A stretch of DNA of 63,510 bases from Nocardioides sp. IC4_145 (GCF_011250565.1 NZ_JAANMS010000022.1:1-63510), one strand, 5' to 3'; numbered from the stretch's first letter, positions 53,382 to 63,510 are shown. Notes: a model not told the origin generated them from the sequence alone. Made by a program: numbers and translations.

Positions 53382-54417
53382 CCATCGGCGTGACGGTGAC
53401 CGTCGCGCGGATGAACGCGTGGTCGGTGGCGGCACGCACCGGAGCGCCGTAGTCGACGACGTGCCCGCTGAAGGCCACTCCCCCCACACCCATGATCTTG
53501 TCGATCTTGATCGGGCCGGCACCGACGCAGGACGACGGCGTCGCGCCGTTCGAGCCGATCATCCCGGTGGCCGCTGAGACCCGGCAGCCGAACTCGGTCT
53601 TCTCGTTGGTGTCGCCCATCAGCAGCACCGGCCTGCCGGTCGCCTTGAGCCGCTCGACCAGCGCGATCTGTGCACCGGTGGCGGCGTCGCGGTCGGCCTC
53701 CTGGTCGCGCGGGGAGTTGTGGAGGTTGATCACCCAGAACTCGCCGGTCGTGGCGCGGTCACGCAGCAGGACGTACGGGATCGGCCGCGACTGGTGGTCG
53801 AAGGTCGTGATGATCGAGCCGGTGTCGACGAGCTCGAACAGGTCGTCGCGCCAGCCGATCTGCAGCCGGACCCCCTGGTTGCCGAGCGCCTGGCCGGGCC
53901 AGATCGTCCAGCCGGGCAGCCGCGAGCGCAGCACCGCGAGCTGGTCGTCCTGGACCTCCTGGAGGCCGACGAGGTCGACGCCGCGGCCGAGGATCGTGCT
54001 CGCGTGCATGGCGGCGCGACCGGTGCCGTTGCGGCGGTGCTGGCTGCCCTGGACGTTGAGCGTGCCCACCTGGAACGTGAACGGGTCCCCGGGGACCGGC
54101 CCGGGCGGGATCTCGCGGACAGGCACCCGACGCAGCGGGGCGCCGGCGCGCTCCAGGCGGTACGGCGGCGCCTTCGGCGCGACCAGCCCGGACACCGCCT
54201 CGGTCCGCGCGCGGGAGGCCGCAGGCGTGCGGTCGGCGTCGCGGGAGACCCGCTCACCGCGGGCCGAGACCTGCGCGCCGGCGACCTCGACCGGCGCACC
54301 GACCGCGATCGGAACGCGCACCTCGCGCGGCGCGAGCCCGAGACCCGCGACGACCGCCAGGCCGGTGAGGAGCGCAGCCACCACGAGGACGACGGGGGCG
54401 GTGGGACGGTGACGCAC
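53365..54417 (-). CDS. Secreted endonuclease/exonuclease/phosphatase family protein, copy 1
   Basis: 350 residues. An N-terminal hydrophobic export segment (about 7-28) is followed by a 70-residue linker and an EEP domain: VGTLNVQGSQHRRNG, LVGLQEVQDDQL (metal-binding Glu), VINLHNSPRDQEADRD (catalytic His and Asn), LLMGDTNEK (Asp-x-Asn) and TDHAFIRATV (final Asp-His). The fold covers nucleases and phosphodiesterases. It is the last of three tandem paralogues and the longest because of the linker. Substrate is unknown; an extracellular DNase or phosphodiesterase is possible. Confidence 0.85.
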   Translation of the reverse strand: MRHRPTAPVVLVVAALLTGLAVVAGLGLAPREVRVPIAVGAPVEVAGAQVSARGERVSRDADRTPAASRARTEAVSGLVAPKAPPYRLERAGAPLRRVPVREIPPGPVPGDPFTFQVGTLNVQGSQHRRNGTGRAAMHASTILGRGVDLVGLQEVQDDQLAVLRSRLPGWTIWPGQALGNQGVRLQIGWRDDLFELVDTGSIITTFDHQSRPIPYVLLRDRATTGEFWVINLHNSPRDQEADRDAATGAQIALVERLKATGRPVLLMGDTNEKTEFGCRVSAATGMIGSNGATPSSCVGAGPIKIDKIMGVGGVAFSGHVVDYGAPVRAATDHAFIRATVTVTPMVTPGG

Positions 54418-54484
54418 CGGAGCAGGGTAACCGCCGCGGCGGCGGTCGCCAGCCCCGACGGACAGCCGGCGGACAGCCGGCGGG

Positions 54485-55390
54485 TCAGCCTCGGCGGGGC
54501 GCGCGGACGCGGACCCGGGCCTGGAGCAGCGCGTGGTCGCTGGAGCGGCGCACCCGGTAGCCCCGGTCCTCGCGGTAGCCCGAGAACAGCACGCGCGGTC
54601 CGCCGCCGAGGATCCAGTCGATGCGCAGGCGGCCCTCGGGCGGGACGCAGGTGCGGCCCCGGGTGCTGCCGCCGCTGGCAGACCTGAGGTCGGTGCGCCG
54701 AGTCATCCGGCAATAGAACTCCCGACGCTCGTTCGCGTCGGCGGTGACGAAGACGGGTCGACCGCGTGCCCGGAGCTTCTGGACCAGCCGGACCTGCTTG
54801 CGGGTGGCCCGGTCGCGCTCGCGCTCCATCCGCCTCGGGGAGTTGTGCACGTCGACGACGTAGAAGGACCGGCCGGTGCGCCGGTCGCGCAGCTCGACCC
54901 ACGGGATCGGCCGGGTCTGGCGGTCGAACGTGGTCATCATCCCGCCGTGGTCGACGAGGCGGAACCGCTTGGCCCGGAAGGCGATCTGCAGGCGGACGCC
55001 CCGGTCGCCGAGGCTGCGGCCGGGCCAGAACCGGTGACCCGGGAGACGGTTGCGCAGCACGCGCAGCTGGTCGCGCTGGACCTCCTGGAGGCCGATGACG
55101 TCGATGCCGCGCTGGCTGATCGCTCCGGCCGTCCACCGGGCGCGCTGGGTGCCCGGGGCGAACCCGCCCCTGCCGCGCGTGTGCTGGCTGCCGAGCACGT
55201 TGAACGTGGCGATCTTGAAGCCGAAGACGGCCGACCGGCGCGCGTCGGTCCCGGCGGGCGGACCTGCGGACGCAGCGGCGGCTCCGGGGAGGAGGCCGGC
55301 CGCGAGGGTCAGCACCAGGGCCGCGGCGAGCGAGGCGGCGAGGGACCTGGCCCCGGGTGGGGTCGGTCCTGCGGTCCTGGCTCGGGGCAC
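54485..55390 (-). CDS. Secreted endonuclease/exonuclease/phosphatase family protein, copy 2
   Basis: 301 residues from the GTG at 55390, which places an export segment (about 18-41) near the N-terminus; longer upstream frames lack a signal-like start. EEP motifs: IATFNVLGSQHTRG, VIGLQEVQRDQL, VVDVHNSPRRMERERD, FVTADANERRE and SSDHALLQARV. The catalytic pattern is complete. It resembles copies 1 and 3 throughout, with shared QTRPIPWVELRDR-like segments. A gap of 67 bp leads to copy 1. Confidence 0.85.
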   Translation of the reverse strand: MPRARTAGPTPPGARSLAASLAAALVLTLAAGLLPGAAAASAGPPAGTDARRSAVFGFKIATFNVLGSQHTRGRGGFAPGTQRARWTAGAISQRGIDVIGLQEVQRDQLRVLRNRLPGHRFWPGRSLGDRGVRLQIAFRAKRFRLVDHGGMMTTFDRQTRPIPWVELRDRRTGRSFYVVDVHNSPRRMERERDRATRKQVRLVQKLRARGRPVFVTADANERREFYCRMTRRTDLRSASGGSTRGRTCVPPEGRLRIDWILGGGPRVLFSGYREDRGYRVRRSSDHALLQARVRVRAPRRG

Positions 55391-55467
55391 CCGGGGACCG
55401 TAGCCACGAGTGGTCCAGTCCAGCAACCGCCCCGCCGTGCGGCGGCGCGCCCGGGTCAGCGCCCCGA

Positions 55468-56340
55468 TCAGCGCCGCCGGGGGCGCAGGGTGACAGTCGC
55501 CCGGACGAGCGGGTGGTCGCTCGCCGCGCGCACGGCGCTGCCCTCGAGCACGGTGTAGCGGGAGAACGTCATCGGGCCGGCGCCGAAGATCCAGTCGATG
55601 CCCAGCCGTCCCGGGGGCGGGCTGCACGAGTCCGGGGACGAGGCCGAGCCGCCGTTGGGGGCGAGCAGGTCGGTGAGGCCGACGATCGTGCAGAACGTCT
55701 CGGTGTGCTCGTTCATGTCGCCGACGACGAAGACCGCCCGGCCGGTGGCGCGCAGCCGCTCGACCAGCCGCACCACCTTGCGGGTGGCGGAGTCACGCTC
55801 GGCCTCGAGCCCGCGCGGGCTGTTGTGGTGGTCGACCACGTAGAGCTTGCGGCCGGTCGCCCGGTGCTCGAGGAGCACCCACGGGACGGGCCGGACCTGG
55901 CGGTCGAACGCCGTCCGGATGCTGCCGGTGTCGACCAGGCGGAACAGCCACGACTTCCACGCGATCTGCAGCCGCAGCCCGCCGCCGCCGAGCGCGGTGC
56001 CCGGCCACACGTCGTACCCCTCGAGCTTGCGCCGGAGCACCGCGAGCTGGTCGGCCTGCACCTCCTGGAGGCCGACGACGTCGATGCCCTTGCGCTCGAT
56101 GAGGCCGGCGGTGATCGCCGCGCGGACCCGGCCGGGCCCCCAACCGCCCTTGCCGAGCGTGTGCTGGCTGCCCAGCTGGTTGAACGTCGCGATCTCGAAG
56201 CTCGGGCTGGTCGGCCGGGCGGGGACGGCGGACGCGGCCGGAGCGGCGCCGGCCGACCCGAGGACGGTGGCGACAACCGTCGCGAGGGTCAGGACGACGG
56301 CTGCGACGTGGCGCCCGAGCGCTGGTCCGGGAGAGTGCAC
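55468..56340 (-). CDS. Secreted endonuclease/exonuclease/phosphatase family protein, copy 3
   Basis: 290 residues from the GTG at 56340, giving a short signal-type segment (about 10-33). EEP motifs: IATFNQLGSQHTLGKG, VVGLQEVQADQL, VVDHHNSPRGLEAERD, FVVGDMNEHTE and ASDHPLVRATV. In the VVDHHNSP block the His-x-Asn pattern is kept. First of the three paralogues in transcription order. All three keep two Cys in the C-terminal third that might form a disulfide outside the cell. Confidence 0.85.
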   Translation of the reverse strand: MHSPGPALGRHVAAVVLTLATVVATVLGSAGAAPAASAVPARPTSPSFEIATFNQLGSQHTLGKGGWGPGRVRAAITAGLIERKGIDVVGLQEVQADQLAVLRRKLEGYDVWPGTALGGGGLRLQIAWKSWLFRLVDTGSIRTAFDRQVRPVPWVLLEHRATGRKLYVVDHHNSPRGLEAERDSATRKVVRLVERLRATGRAVFVVGDMNEHTETFCTIVGLTDLLAPNGGSASSPDSCSPPPGRLGIDWIFGAGPMTFSRYTVLEGSAVRAASDHPLVRATVTLRPRRR

Positions 56341-56440
56341 CGGACGACCGTAGGGCGGTCGGGAGCCCACGACGGCCGCTCCGGGGCGGCCGCACCCGGA
56401 CGCCCGGAGGAATGACCCGGGCGGGCCATCGGAGCGCGCG

Positions 56441-56734
56441 TCAGTCGGAGGACGGGCGGGGTGACTCAGGCGACTCCGGGGCATCCTGCCCGGCGATCGG
56501 GATGGACGGCGCCGACCGCGGCCGGGCGGAGGGGTCGTAGAGGCCGGCGTCCTCGGCGGACTGGGCCTTGCGCAGCCGGCGGACGAGGCTCCAGCCGAGC
56601 AGCCCGACGGCGACGGCGAGGGCGAGGAAGATCCCGAACGCCAGCCAGCCCGCCTTGACGTCCTCGGGCTTGGGCGCCTGGTCGGCCGCGCGGACGAGGG
56701 CGTCGGCTGCGAGCGGGAGGAGGTCGAGGGCCAT
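56441..56734 (-). CDS. Small single-pass membrane protein
   Basis: 97 residues with one membrane helix (about 30-50, GWLAFGIFLALAVAVGLLGW) and a cytoplasmic Ser/Pro/Glu-rich tail. The GAGAGG ribosome site is 9 bases before the ATG at 56734; an ATG at 56743 would sit directly on that site. It lies 13 bp downstream of mca on the same strand and is probably co-transcribed. Function unknown. Confidence 0.75.
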   Translation of the reverse strand: MALDLLPLAADALVRAADQAPKPEDVKAGWLAFGIFLALAVAVGLLGWSLVRRLRKAQSAEDAGLYDPSARPRSAPSIPIAGQDAPESPESPRPSSD

Positions 56735-56747
56735 GCCGGTCATCCTC

Positions 56748-57656
56748 TCAGGACGGGTCGGTGATGCCGGCGAACAGGTCGCTCTCGGGGAGCTCGGTGG
56801 CGACGTGGCTCACGACGAGCTCGAAGTCCTCGGTCGGCCACACCTCCTCCTGGATCTCCCGCGGGACCGCGAACCACATGCCGTCCGGGTCGATCTGGGT
56901 GGCGTGGGCGAGCAGCGCCTGGTCGCGGACGCCGAAGTAGTCCGAGCACGGCACCCGCGTGGTGATCCGCGCGTCCCACTCCGGCTCGGGCTTCCAGTCC
57001 TTCAGCCGGTCCGTGTAGGGCGACTCGAGCCCGTGCGCCAGCATCGCGTCGTGGATCGCCTGGGTCTTCGGGCGGTTGAAGCCGTGGTGGTAGTAGAGCT
57101 TCAGCGGCTGCCACGGCTCCCCCAGGTCGGGGTAGCGCTCCGGGTCGGCCGCGGCCTCGAACGCCGCGACGCTCACCTGGTGGCACTTGATGTGGTCGGG
57201 GTGCGGGTAGCCCCCGCGCTCGTCGTACGTCGTCACGACGTGCGGCCGCAGCTCGCGGATCAGCCGGACCAGCGGGGCGGCCGCCTCCTCGAGCGGGACC
57301 AGCGCGAAGCAGCCCTCCGGCAGCGGCGGCTTCGGGTCGCCCTCCGGCCAGCCGGAGTCGACGAAGCCGAGCCAGTCCTGGGTGACCCCGAGGATGTCGC
57401 GGGCCCGCTCCATCTCCTGGCGCCGGATCTCGGTGATGTTGGCGAGGATGTCGGGGCGGTCCATCTTCGGGTTGAGGATCGACCCGCGCTCGCCGCCGGT
57501 GCACGTGACGACGTGGACGTCGACGCCCTGCGCGACGTACATCGCGGTAGACGCCGCGCCCTTGCTCGACTCGTCGTCGGGGTGGGCGTGGACGTGCATG
57601 AGCCGGAGGCCCGACCGGGGGTGCTGGGGCCCGTCGTGAGACCCGTCATGAGACAT
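56748..57656 (-). CDS. mca: Mycothiol conjugate amidase
   Basis: 302 residues. Zinc amidase of the PIG-L/LmbE fold with [15 protein letters not shown] near the N-terminus (HPDD metal motif at 25-28), [17 protein letters not shown] and [10 protein letters not shown]. Mca cleaves mycothiol S-conjugates in detoxification. The paralogue MshB has a similar fold, but the ESSKGA variant and length favour Mca. Presence of this gene supports an actinobacterial origin. It is divergent from the DUF4307 gene. Confidence 0.92.
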   Translation of the reverse strand: MSHDGSHDGPQHPRSGLRLMHVHAHPDDESSKGAASTAMYVAQGVDVHVVTCTGGERGSILNPKMDRPDILANITEIRRQEMERARDILGVTQDWLGFVDSGWPEGDPKPPLPEGCFALVPLEEAAAPLVRLIRELRPHVVTTYDERGGYPHPDHIKCHQVSVAAFEAAADPERYPDLGEPWQPLKLYYHHGFNRPKTQAIHDAMLAHGLESPYTDRLKDWKPEPEWDARITTRVPCSDYFGVRDQALLAHATQIDPDGMWFAVPREIQEEVWPTEDFELVVSHVATELPESDLFAGITDPS

Positions 57657-57713
57657 GGGGCCGATCCTAGGTCGACCACCCCGGGCCACCGGACGGGTGG
57701 GACCATGGGGGGC

Positions 57714-58118
57714 ATGAGCAGCGACGTCCTGGCCGAGCGGTACGGCGCGCCGGCGCCCTGGCGGCGCCGCGCGGCGCTCGTCGGGGGCGTGGTCCTGGGC
57801 GTGGTGGTCCTTGCCTGGCTGGCGTGGACGACCTGGTCGCACGCCACCCCCGAGGCCACCTCGGAGCTCGAGCGCTTCGAGATCGTCGACGAGCACACCG
57901 TCGACGCGGTCGTCGTCGTGAAGCTGCGCGACGACGACGTCGAGGCGACCTGCCTGCTGCGCGCCTTCGCGGAGGACCACACGACCGTCGGCGAGCTGGA
58001 GTTCGTGCCCGACCCCGCCCTGGGCGACCGGCAGCAGCAGTCGGTGCGGACCCACCGGCGGGCCACCGCGCTCGAGCTCGTCGGCTGTCGGACCGCGGAG
58101 CAGAGCCGCTACTCCTGA
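57714..58118 (+). CDS. DUF4307 membrane protein
   Basis: 134 residues: [14 protein letters not shown]-terminus, one membrane helix (about 21-41), and an extracytoplasmic DUF4307 domain with [26 protein letters not shown]. Function unknown. It is commonly found between mca and greA in actinobacteria, as here. Confidence 0.85.
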   Translation: MSSDVLAERYGAPAPWRRRAALVGGVVLGVVVLAWLAWTTWSHATPEATSELERFEIVDEHTVDAVVVVKLRDDDVEATCLLRAFAEDHTTVGELEFVPDPALGDRQQQSVRTHRRATALELVGCRTAEQSRYS

Positions 58119-58328
58119 CCTGCGAACGGACCGGCCGCTTGTTACAGTGGCCGATCTGACCGTCCCGCCCGGGCCGTCCAGAGGAGGGCCCGAGACGCCG
58201 GCCCACGGCGTCAGCACCAGTGCCGCGGCGTACGAGCACACCCTCGACGCCACCCGAGCGGGACGAGTCCTCGTACGCCCCAGGCGGGCACCACCCGCCG
58301 CACCCGCACGCACCACCAGGAGTTCCTC

Positions 58329-58832
58329 ATGACGCAGTCGACCGAGCAGGGCACGATCTGGCTGACCCAGGACGCCCACGACAAGCTCTCCGCCGAGCTG
58401 GAGAACCTCAAGGGGCCGGTCCGGCAGGAGGTCATCGAGCGGATCGCCGCCGCCCGCGACGAGGGCGACCTCAAGGAGAACGGCGGCTACCACGCCGCCC
58501 GCGAGGAGCAGGGCCGCGTCGAGGGTCGGATCCGCCAGCTCGAGGACATGCTGCGCCGCGCCGAGATCGGCGAGACGCCTCCCGACGACGGCGTCGTCGA
58601 GCCGGGCATGATCGTGACCTACAAGTTCGTCGGTGACGACGACGACGAGATCGAGTCCTTCCTCCTCGGCGCCCGCGAGATCGAGCCCGAGGGGCTCACC
58701 GTCTACTCGCCGCAGTCGCCGCTCGGCGAGGCGATCAACGGCAAGAAGAAGGGCGACACCGTCGCCTACGAGGCGCCCAACGGCAAGACCCTCGAGGTCG
58801 TCATCGTGGACGCCAAGCCCTACACCGGCTGA
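58329..58832 (+). CDS. greA: Transcription elongation factor GreA
   Basis: 167 residues. GreA rescues backtracked RNA polymerase. The N-terminal coiled coil carries the acidic tip motif [20 protein letters not shown], followed by the C-terminal FKBP-like domain. An AGGAG site precedes the ATG. A 210-bp leader separates it from the DUF4307 gene. Its end overlaps the convergent ilvA by 13 bp. Confidence 0.95.
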   Translation: MTQSTEQGTIWLTQDAHDKLSAELENLKGPVRQEVIERIAAARDEGDLKENGGYHAAREEQGRVEGRIRQLEDMLRRAEIGETPPDDGVVEPGMIVTYKFVGDDDDEIESFLLGAREIEPEGLTVYSPQSPLGEAINGKKKGDTVAYEAPNGKTLEVVIVDAKPYTG

Positions 58833-60073
58833 CGCCCGGTGACCCGGTAGCCGCGCTCGCGCAGCCGGGCCGCCAGCTGCTCGGCGTGCGGGGCCCCGCG
58901 GGTCTCCAGCTGCAGGTGCACCTCGACCTCGTCGAGGTGCAACGTGGGCGAGATCCGCTCGTGGACGACCTCGAGCACGTTCGCGCCCGCGGCACTGACC
59001 TCGCCGAGGAGCCGCGCCAGCCCGCCGGGGACGTCGGGGATGGTGAGCGTCAGGTTGACGTACCGACCGGCCGCCGCCATCCCCTGCCGGATCACCTTGC
59101 CGAGCAGCAGCGGGTCGATGTTGCCGCCGGAGAGCACCGCGACCGCGGGGGTCTCGAAGGCTGCCGGGTCGTCGAGCACCGCGGCGACCGCCGCGGCGCC
59201 GGCGGGCTCGACGACGAGCTTGGCCCGCTCGACGAGCGCGAGCAGCGCGCGGGAGAGGGAGTCCTCGGAGACGGTGCGGATCTCGTCGACGTGGTCGCGC
59301 ACGGCCGCGAAGGTGATCTCCCCCGGCAGGCCCACCGCGATGCCGTCGGCGATCGTCTTCATGGTGTCCAGCGCGACGGGGCGGCCCTGCTCCAGCGAGG
59401 CGGGGTACGCCGCCGCGCCGGCCGCCTGCACGCCGACGACGCGCACGTCGGGACGCGCTGCCTTGACCGCGATCGCGATGCCGGCCAGCAGCCCGCCGCC
59501 GCCGGTGGGGACCAGCACGGTCCGCGCCTCCGGCGCCTGCTCGAGGATCTCGAGGCCGGCGGTGGCCTGCCCGACCACGATGTCGGCGTGGTCGAAGGGG
59601 TGGATGAGCACCGCGCCGGTCTCGGCCTCGAACCGCCGGGCCGCGACGAGCGACTCCTCGAGGTTGCGCCCCTCGAACACGACCTCCGCGCCGTAGCCCC
59701 GGGTCGCCTTCTCCTTGGGGATCGGCGCGCCCTCGGGCATGAACACCGTCGCCCGGGTGCCGAGCATCCGGGCGGCGAGCGCGACGCCCTGCGCGTGGTT
59801 GCCGGCCGAGGCCGCGACGACGCCGCGGGCGCGCTCCTCGTCGCTGAGACGGGCGATCCTGACGTAGGCACCGCGCGCCTTGAACGAGCCGGTGCGCTGG
59901 AGGTTCTCGCACTTCAGGTGCACCGGGCCGCCCGCGAGGTCCGAGAGCCACCGGGACTCCTCCATCGGCGTGCGCACCGCCACGCCTGCCAGCAGCGCCT
60001 GGGCGGCCTCGACGTCGGGCAAGGTGATCGGCACCGCGGGGGTGCCCGGGTCCTGCGTCCCCGGCGCGGTCAC
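58820..60073 (-). CDS. ilvA: Threonine ammonia-lyase (threonine deaminase)
   Basis: 417 residues. PLP enzyme with Lys K65 in [10 protein letters not shown] and the Gly loop [10 protein letters not shown]. The C-terminal domain of about 85 residues is ACT-like ([24 protein letters not shown]), as in catabolic-type or short threonine deaminases, rather than the double regulatory domain of E. coli IlvA. It makes 2-oxobutyrate from threonine. Its GTG overlaps the stop of the upstream transporter gene by 4 bases, and it converges on greA. Confidence 0.92.
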   Translation of the reverse strand: MTAPGTQDPGTPAVPITLPDVEAAQALLAGVAVRTPMEESRWLSDLAGGPVHLKCENLQRTGSFKARGAYVRIARLSDEERARGVVAASAGNHAQGVALAARMLGTRATVFMPEGAPIPKEKATRGYGAEVVFEGRNLEESLVAARRFEAETGAVLIHPFDHADIVVGQATAGLEILEQAPEARTVLVPTGGGGLLAGIAIAVKAARPDVRVVGVQAAGAAAYPASLEQGRPVALDTMKTIADGIAVGLPGEITFAAVRDHVDEIRTVSEDSLSRALLALVERAKLVVEPAGAAAVAAVLDDPAAFETPAVAVLSGGNIDPLLLGKVIRQGMAAAGRYVNLTLTIPDVPGGLARLLGEVSAAGANVLEVVHERISPTLHLDEVEVHLQLETRGAPHAEQLAARLRERGYRVTGRQPV

Positions 60074-61419
60074 AGCGGGCTCTCCGGGTCGCCCTCGGGC
60101 ACGTCGACCTGCGCGCCGGTCTCCTCGTAGTCCTCCGCGAGCTCCTCCACCGGGTCGTCACCCGGGGCGGTGTAGGACGCCAGGTGCTGGATGACCGCGT
60201 TGCCCGCCGCGGCGAGCGGCACCGCGACCAGCGCGCCCGCGACGCCCGCGACGACGACGCCACCGGCGATCGCGATGATGACCGCGAGCGGATGGACCGA
60301 GACCCAGCGGCCGAGCAGGAACGGCTGGAGCACGTGACCCTCGACCTGCTGGACGACGATGACGCCGGCCAGCATGAGCAGCGCGGTGATCGGGCCCTGG
60401 TCGACCAGGGCGACCAGCACCGCGACCGACCCTGCGATGGTCGCGCCGATCATCGGCACGAACGCGCCGAGGAAGACCAGCACCCCGATCGCCAGCACGA
60501 ACGGGACGCCCAGCACTGCTGCCACGATCGAGATGCCGATCGCGTCCACGAGCGCGACGATCACCGTGGCCCGCACGAACTGGGTCAGCGAGATCCACGC
60601 GACCCGGCCGGAGCTGTCGACGTGCTCGCGGGCCGCGCGCGGGGCGATGCGGACGAGGAAGGCCCAGATCCGCTCGCCGTCGGCGAGGAAGAAGTACGTC
60701 GCGAACAGCACGATGAAGAAGCCGGCGAACAGGTGGGTGACCGCGCTGCCGACCTCCGTCGCGCGCGACACGACACCACCCTCCTGGCTGCTCTCGCTGA
60801 TCGTCCGCTGCGCCGCGTCGATGTAGTCGTTGATCTGGCTGTCGCTGGCGTTGAGCGGGCCGGTCTTGAGCCAGGTCTTGATCTGCCCCAGGCCCTTGAC
60901 CGTCTGGTCGGCGAGGTCGGTGGCGCCGTTGGCGACCTGCTGGCCGGCGAAGGTCAGCAGCAGCGCGACCAGGCCGATGCCCCCGATGACCACGGCGATC
61001 GACGCGAGCCCACGCGGCAGGCCCGCACGGTCGAGCACGGACACCAGCGGCTGCACCAGCGCCGCGATGAGGAGCGCGACCGCCAGCGGGATGGTGACGA
61101 CCGAGAAGAAGCCGATCAGCTGGAGCAGGACGTAGCCCGCGGCGCAGATGACGAGCAGCCGCCAGGCCCAGGCGGCGGCGAGGTCGACGCCCCACGGCAC
61201 CTGCGCGCGGGAGAAGTTCGACGGGCCCGTCGGGATGGGCGCCGGCGCGGGGCGGCGATCCTCGCGCATCTGCGCCCACTGCTGGGCCAGGCGCTGCGCG
61301 AGCCCGTCGTCGTCATCGGCGATCCGGGGCAGCCGCAGGGCCAGGCGCCGCCGCTGCTCCTGCTCCGCGGGCCCGCGGCCCGCGCCCTGCGCCTGGCGCC
61401 GCTGCTGCTGCTCGTCCAC
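60070..61419 (-). CDS. AI-2E family transporter
   Basis: 449 residues from a GTG, with a Gln/Arg-rich cytoplasmic N-terminus of about 85 residues and eight hydrophobic helices. Family features are [19 protein letters not shown], the long central soluble segment with [23 protein letters not shown] and [17 protein letters not shown] near the C-terminus. The family is named from the E. coli AI-2 exporter TqsA; substrates of most members are unknown. It starts 8 bp after the cystathionine synthase stop and overlaps ilvA, so the three are likely an operon. Confidence 0.88.
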   Translation of the reverse strand: MDEQQQRRQAQGAGRGPAEQEQRRRLALRLPRIADDDDGLAQRLAQQWAQMREDRRPAPAPIPTGPSNFSRAQVPWGVDLAAAWAWRLLVICAAGYVLLQLIGFFSVVTIPLAVALLIAALVQPLVSVLDRAGLPRGLASIAVVIGGIGLVALLLTFAGQQVANGATDLADQTVKGLGQIKTWLKTGPLNASDSQINDYIDAAQRTISESSQEGGVVSRATEVGSAVTHLFAGFFIVLFATYFFLADGERIWAFLVRIAPRAAREHVDSSGRVAWISLTQFVRATVIVALVDAIGISIVAAVLGVPFVLAIGVLVFLGAFVPMIGATIAGSVAVLVALVDQGPITALLMLAGVIVVQQVEGHVLQPFLLGRWVSVHPLAVIIAIAGGVVVAGVAGALVAVPLAAAGNAVIQHLASYTAPGDDPVEELAEDYEETGAQVDVPEGDPESPL

Positions 61420-61427
61420 CGCTCGGC

Positions 61428-62612
61428 CTACGCGCCGGCGCCGAGCGCCCGGTCGAGGTCGGCGAGGAGGTCCTCGGCGGTCTCGATGCCGACGCTGAGG
61501 CGCACCAGGTCGCCCGGCACCTCCAGGTCGGTGCCGGCGACGCTCGCGTGGGTCATCCGGCCCGGGTGCTCGATCAGCGACTCGACGCCACCCAGGGACT
61601 CGCCGAGCGTGAAGACCTCGGCCCGCTCGCAGACCGCGAGCGCCTGCTGCTCGCCGCCCTTGACGCGGAACGACACCATGCCGCCGTACCGCTTCATCTG
61701 GCGGCTCGCGACCGCGTGGCCGGGGTGCTCCTCGAGACCCGGGTAGATCACCTGCGTGACCTCGGGGTGGCTGCTGAGGAACTCCACGACGCGCTCGGCG
61801 TTGTCGCAGTGGCGCTCCATCCGCAGCGCCAGCGTCTTCAGGCCGCGCAGCACCAGCCAGGAGTCGAACGGCCCGGCCACCGAGCCCATGGCGTTCTGGT
61901 GGAAGCCGATGCTCTCCGCGAGCTCGAGGTCGCGGACGACGAGGGCGCCGCCGACGACGTCGGAGTGGCCGCCGCAGTACTTCGTCGTGGAGTGGACGAC
62001 GACGTCCGCGCCGAGGGTGAGCGGCTGCTGGAGGTACGGCGAGGCGAAGGTGTTGTCGACGACGAGCAGCGCGCCGCCCTCGTGCGCGACCGCCGCGAGG
62101 GCCTCGATGTCGGCGATGTTGAGCAGCGGGTTGGTGGGCGTCTCGACCCAGACCATCTTCGTGCGGCCCGGCTCGATCGCGGCGCGGACGGCGTCGACGT
62201 CGGAGACCGGCGCGGTGGTGTGGTCGACGCCCCAGACCTTGACCACCTTGTCGAAGAGGCGGTGCGTGCCGCCGTACGCGTCGTCGGGGAAGACGACGTG
62301 GTCGCCCGCCTTCAGCGCCGAGCGGACCAGCGTGTCCTCCGCGGCGAGGCCGGAGGCGAACGCGAAGCCCCGCTCCCCCTCCTCGAGCGCGGCGATGTTG
62401 CCCTCGAGGGCCGTGCGCGTGGGGTTGCCCGAGCGGCTGTACTCGTAGCCGCCGCGCAGGCCGCCGACGCCGTCCTGCTTGTAGGTCGAGGTCGCGTAGA
62501 TCGGCGGGATGACCGCCCCTGTCGCGGCGTCCGGCTCGTAGCCCGCGTGGATCGCCCGCGTCTCGAACCCGGTCTTCTGCTTCGCCTCGTGGCCGTGCTG
62601 CTGTTCGCTCAC
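61428..62612 (-). CDS. metB: Cystathionine gamma-synthase
   Basis: 394 residues. Cys/Met-metabolism PLP enzyme. Motifs are FETRAIHAGYEPD, YSRSGNPTR, FASGLAA, VDNTFASPYLQQPL and the PLP Lys in HSTTKYCGGHSD. The alternative, cystathionine gamma-lyase, shares these motifs; the combination with threonine deaminase could serve either methionine or 2-oxobutyrate metabolism. It starts with GTG 62612 and is divergent from msrA with 128 bp between. Confidence 0.88.
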   Translation of the reverse strand: MSEQQHGHEAKQKTGFETRAIHAGYEPDAATGAVIPPIYATSTYKQDGVGGLRGGYEYSRSGNPTRTALEGNIAALEEGERGFAFASGLAAEDTLVRSALKAGDHVVFPDDAYGGTHRLFDKVVKVWGVDHTTAPVSDVDAVRAAIEPGRTKMVWVETPTNPLLNIADIEALAAVAHEGGALLVVDNTFASPYLQQPLTLGADVVVHSTTKYCGGHSDVVGGALVVRDLELAESIGFHQNAMGSVAGPFDSWLVLRGLKTLALRMERHCDNAERVVEFLSSHPEVTQVIYPGLEEHPGHAVASRQMKRYGGMVSFRVKGGEQQALAVCERAEVFTLGESLGGVESLIEHPGRMTHASVAGTDLEVPGDLVRLSVGIETAEDLLADLDRALGAGA

Positions 62613-62740
62613 CCCGTGAGGTTACCCACGCCCGGGGACGGTCAGCCGCGTGGGAACCCACCGGCCGCCCGGGGGAACGTCTCGGCCCGACGCGGTGTTG
62701 CACCCGGTGCCAGGATGGATGACCCACCAGGAGGTAGCCC

Positions 62741-63388
<648 letters not shown>

Positions 63389-63398
63389 GAGCCCTATG

Positions 63399-63510
63399 TC
63401 AAGCGGCCTCCTGGGTGAGGGCGTTGAGCCGGCCGTGTAGGTCGGGGTTGTAGGGCACGTGGTCGTGCCAGCAGCGCCATAGGATCCTGGTCCAGGCTTG
63501 GGCCAGGATC
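63399..63510 (-). CDS. IS110-type transposase, C-terminal fragment at window edge
   Basis: The minus strand from the window edge reads [18 protein letters not shown] and then [12 protein letters not shown], ending with TGA at 63399-63401. The RILWRCW...Y-P block recalls the end of IS110/IS116-family transposases. Only 36 residues are visible, so it may be an intact element continuing outside the window or a remnant. It ends 10 bp after the msrA stop. Confidence 0.6.
   Translation of the reverse strand, partial: ILAQAWTRILWRCWHDHVPYNPDLHGRLNALTQEAA

Noticed and set aside
58119..58328. Specific sigma-factor promoter for greA
   Set aside because: A TACAGT-like -10 near 58143 is present but no -35 at a suitable distance could be defended.
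56748..60263. Very long minus-strand open frame of more than 1,100 codons
   Set aside because: Only its last 302 codons (mca) have protein-like motifs. The rest lies antisense to DUF4307 and greA or in another frame of ilvA, and is an effect of high GC.
62613..62740. SAM or other riboswitch before the cystathionine synthase gene
   Set aside because: The 128-bp gap is too short and lacks the conserved core of SAM riboswitches; no convincing structure was seen.

Overview
The window comes from a GC-rich actinobacterium, most likely Nocardioides or a close relative in the Nocardioidaceae. This is inferred from the very high GC, the many GTG starts, the four-base GTGA/ATGA gene junctions, a mycothiol conjugate amidase gene (mca), actinobacterial families such as DUF1707, DUF4245, DUF4307 and DUF6542, and REP-like palindromes. 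No rRNA, tRNA or CRISPR array was found.

Bases 1 to about 8,100 look like the end of an integrated element, with lower GC and less biased codon use than the rest. They hold the 3' end of an unknown gene, a complete IS481-family insertion sequence with a 6-bp target duplication, a membrane-anchored NERD-domain protein, a voltage-gated-type potassium channel, a large AAA ATPase-TOPRIM (OLD-like) protein, an excisionase-type helix-turn-helix protein and a tyrosine integrase. The nuclease-like, channel and OLD-like cargo next to integration genes is the best candidate here for an uncharacterised defence module.

From 8,100 on the window is ordinary chromosome. Bases 8,100-18,200 carry ychF, a small Arg/Gly-rich protein, a cysteine desulfurase-like enzyme, a TauE/SafE exporter, a GntR regulator facing an SLC13/MatC-type permease, a HAD hydrolase coupled to a phosphatidylcholine-synthase-like enzyme, xthA, a DoxX protein, rmuC and a DUF6542 protein. 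Bases 18,200-27,900 carry a YciO/YrdC protein, ispH, xseA-xseB, a DUF4245 protein, a molybdate operon (HTH-TOBE regulator, modA, modB, modC), glpX and two alpha/beta hydrolases.

Bases 28,000-38,500 are dominated by ABC importers: an orphan MsmK/UgpC-type ATPase divergent from a four-gene LpqY-SugABC-like sugar importer, then a DUF1707 protein and a complete ATPase-permease-permease-lipoprotein importer of iron/polyamine type. Bases 38,600-45,100 carry both fumarase classes, a spermidine synthase-like protein, a secreted transglycosylase-like protein and a PIN-PhoH ATPase. Bases 45,300-51,700 carry a cis-prenyltransferase, a TrhA/hemolysin III protein and an alpha-glucoside-like importer operon (lipoprotein, two permeases, LacI regulator) preceded by two LacI-type operators. 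That operon has no ATPase of its own, so the orphan ATPase at 28,089-29,171 is a natural partner.

Bases 51,700-63,400 carry a thioredoxin, a CAP-domain protein, a methyltransferase, three tandem secreted endonuclease/exonuclease/phosphatase proteins, mca, greA, an operon of cystathionine synthase, AI-2E-family transporter and threonine deaminase, and msrA. The window ends inside the 3' end of an IS110-type transposase.
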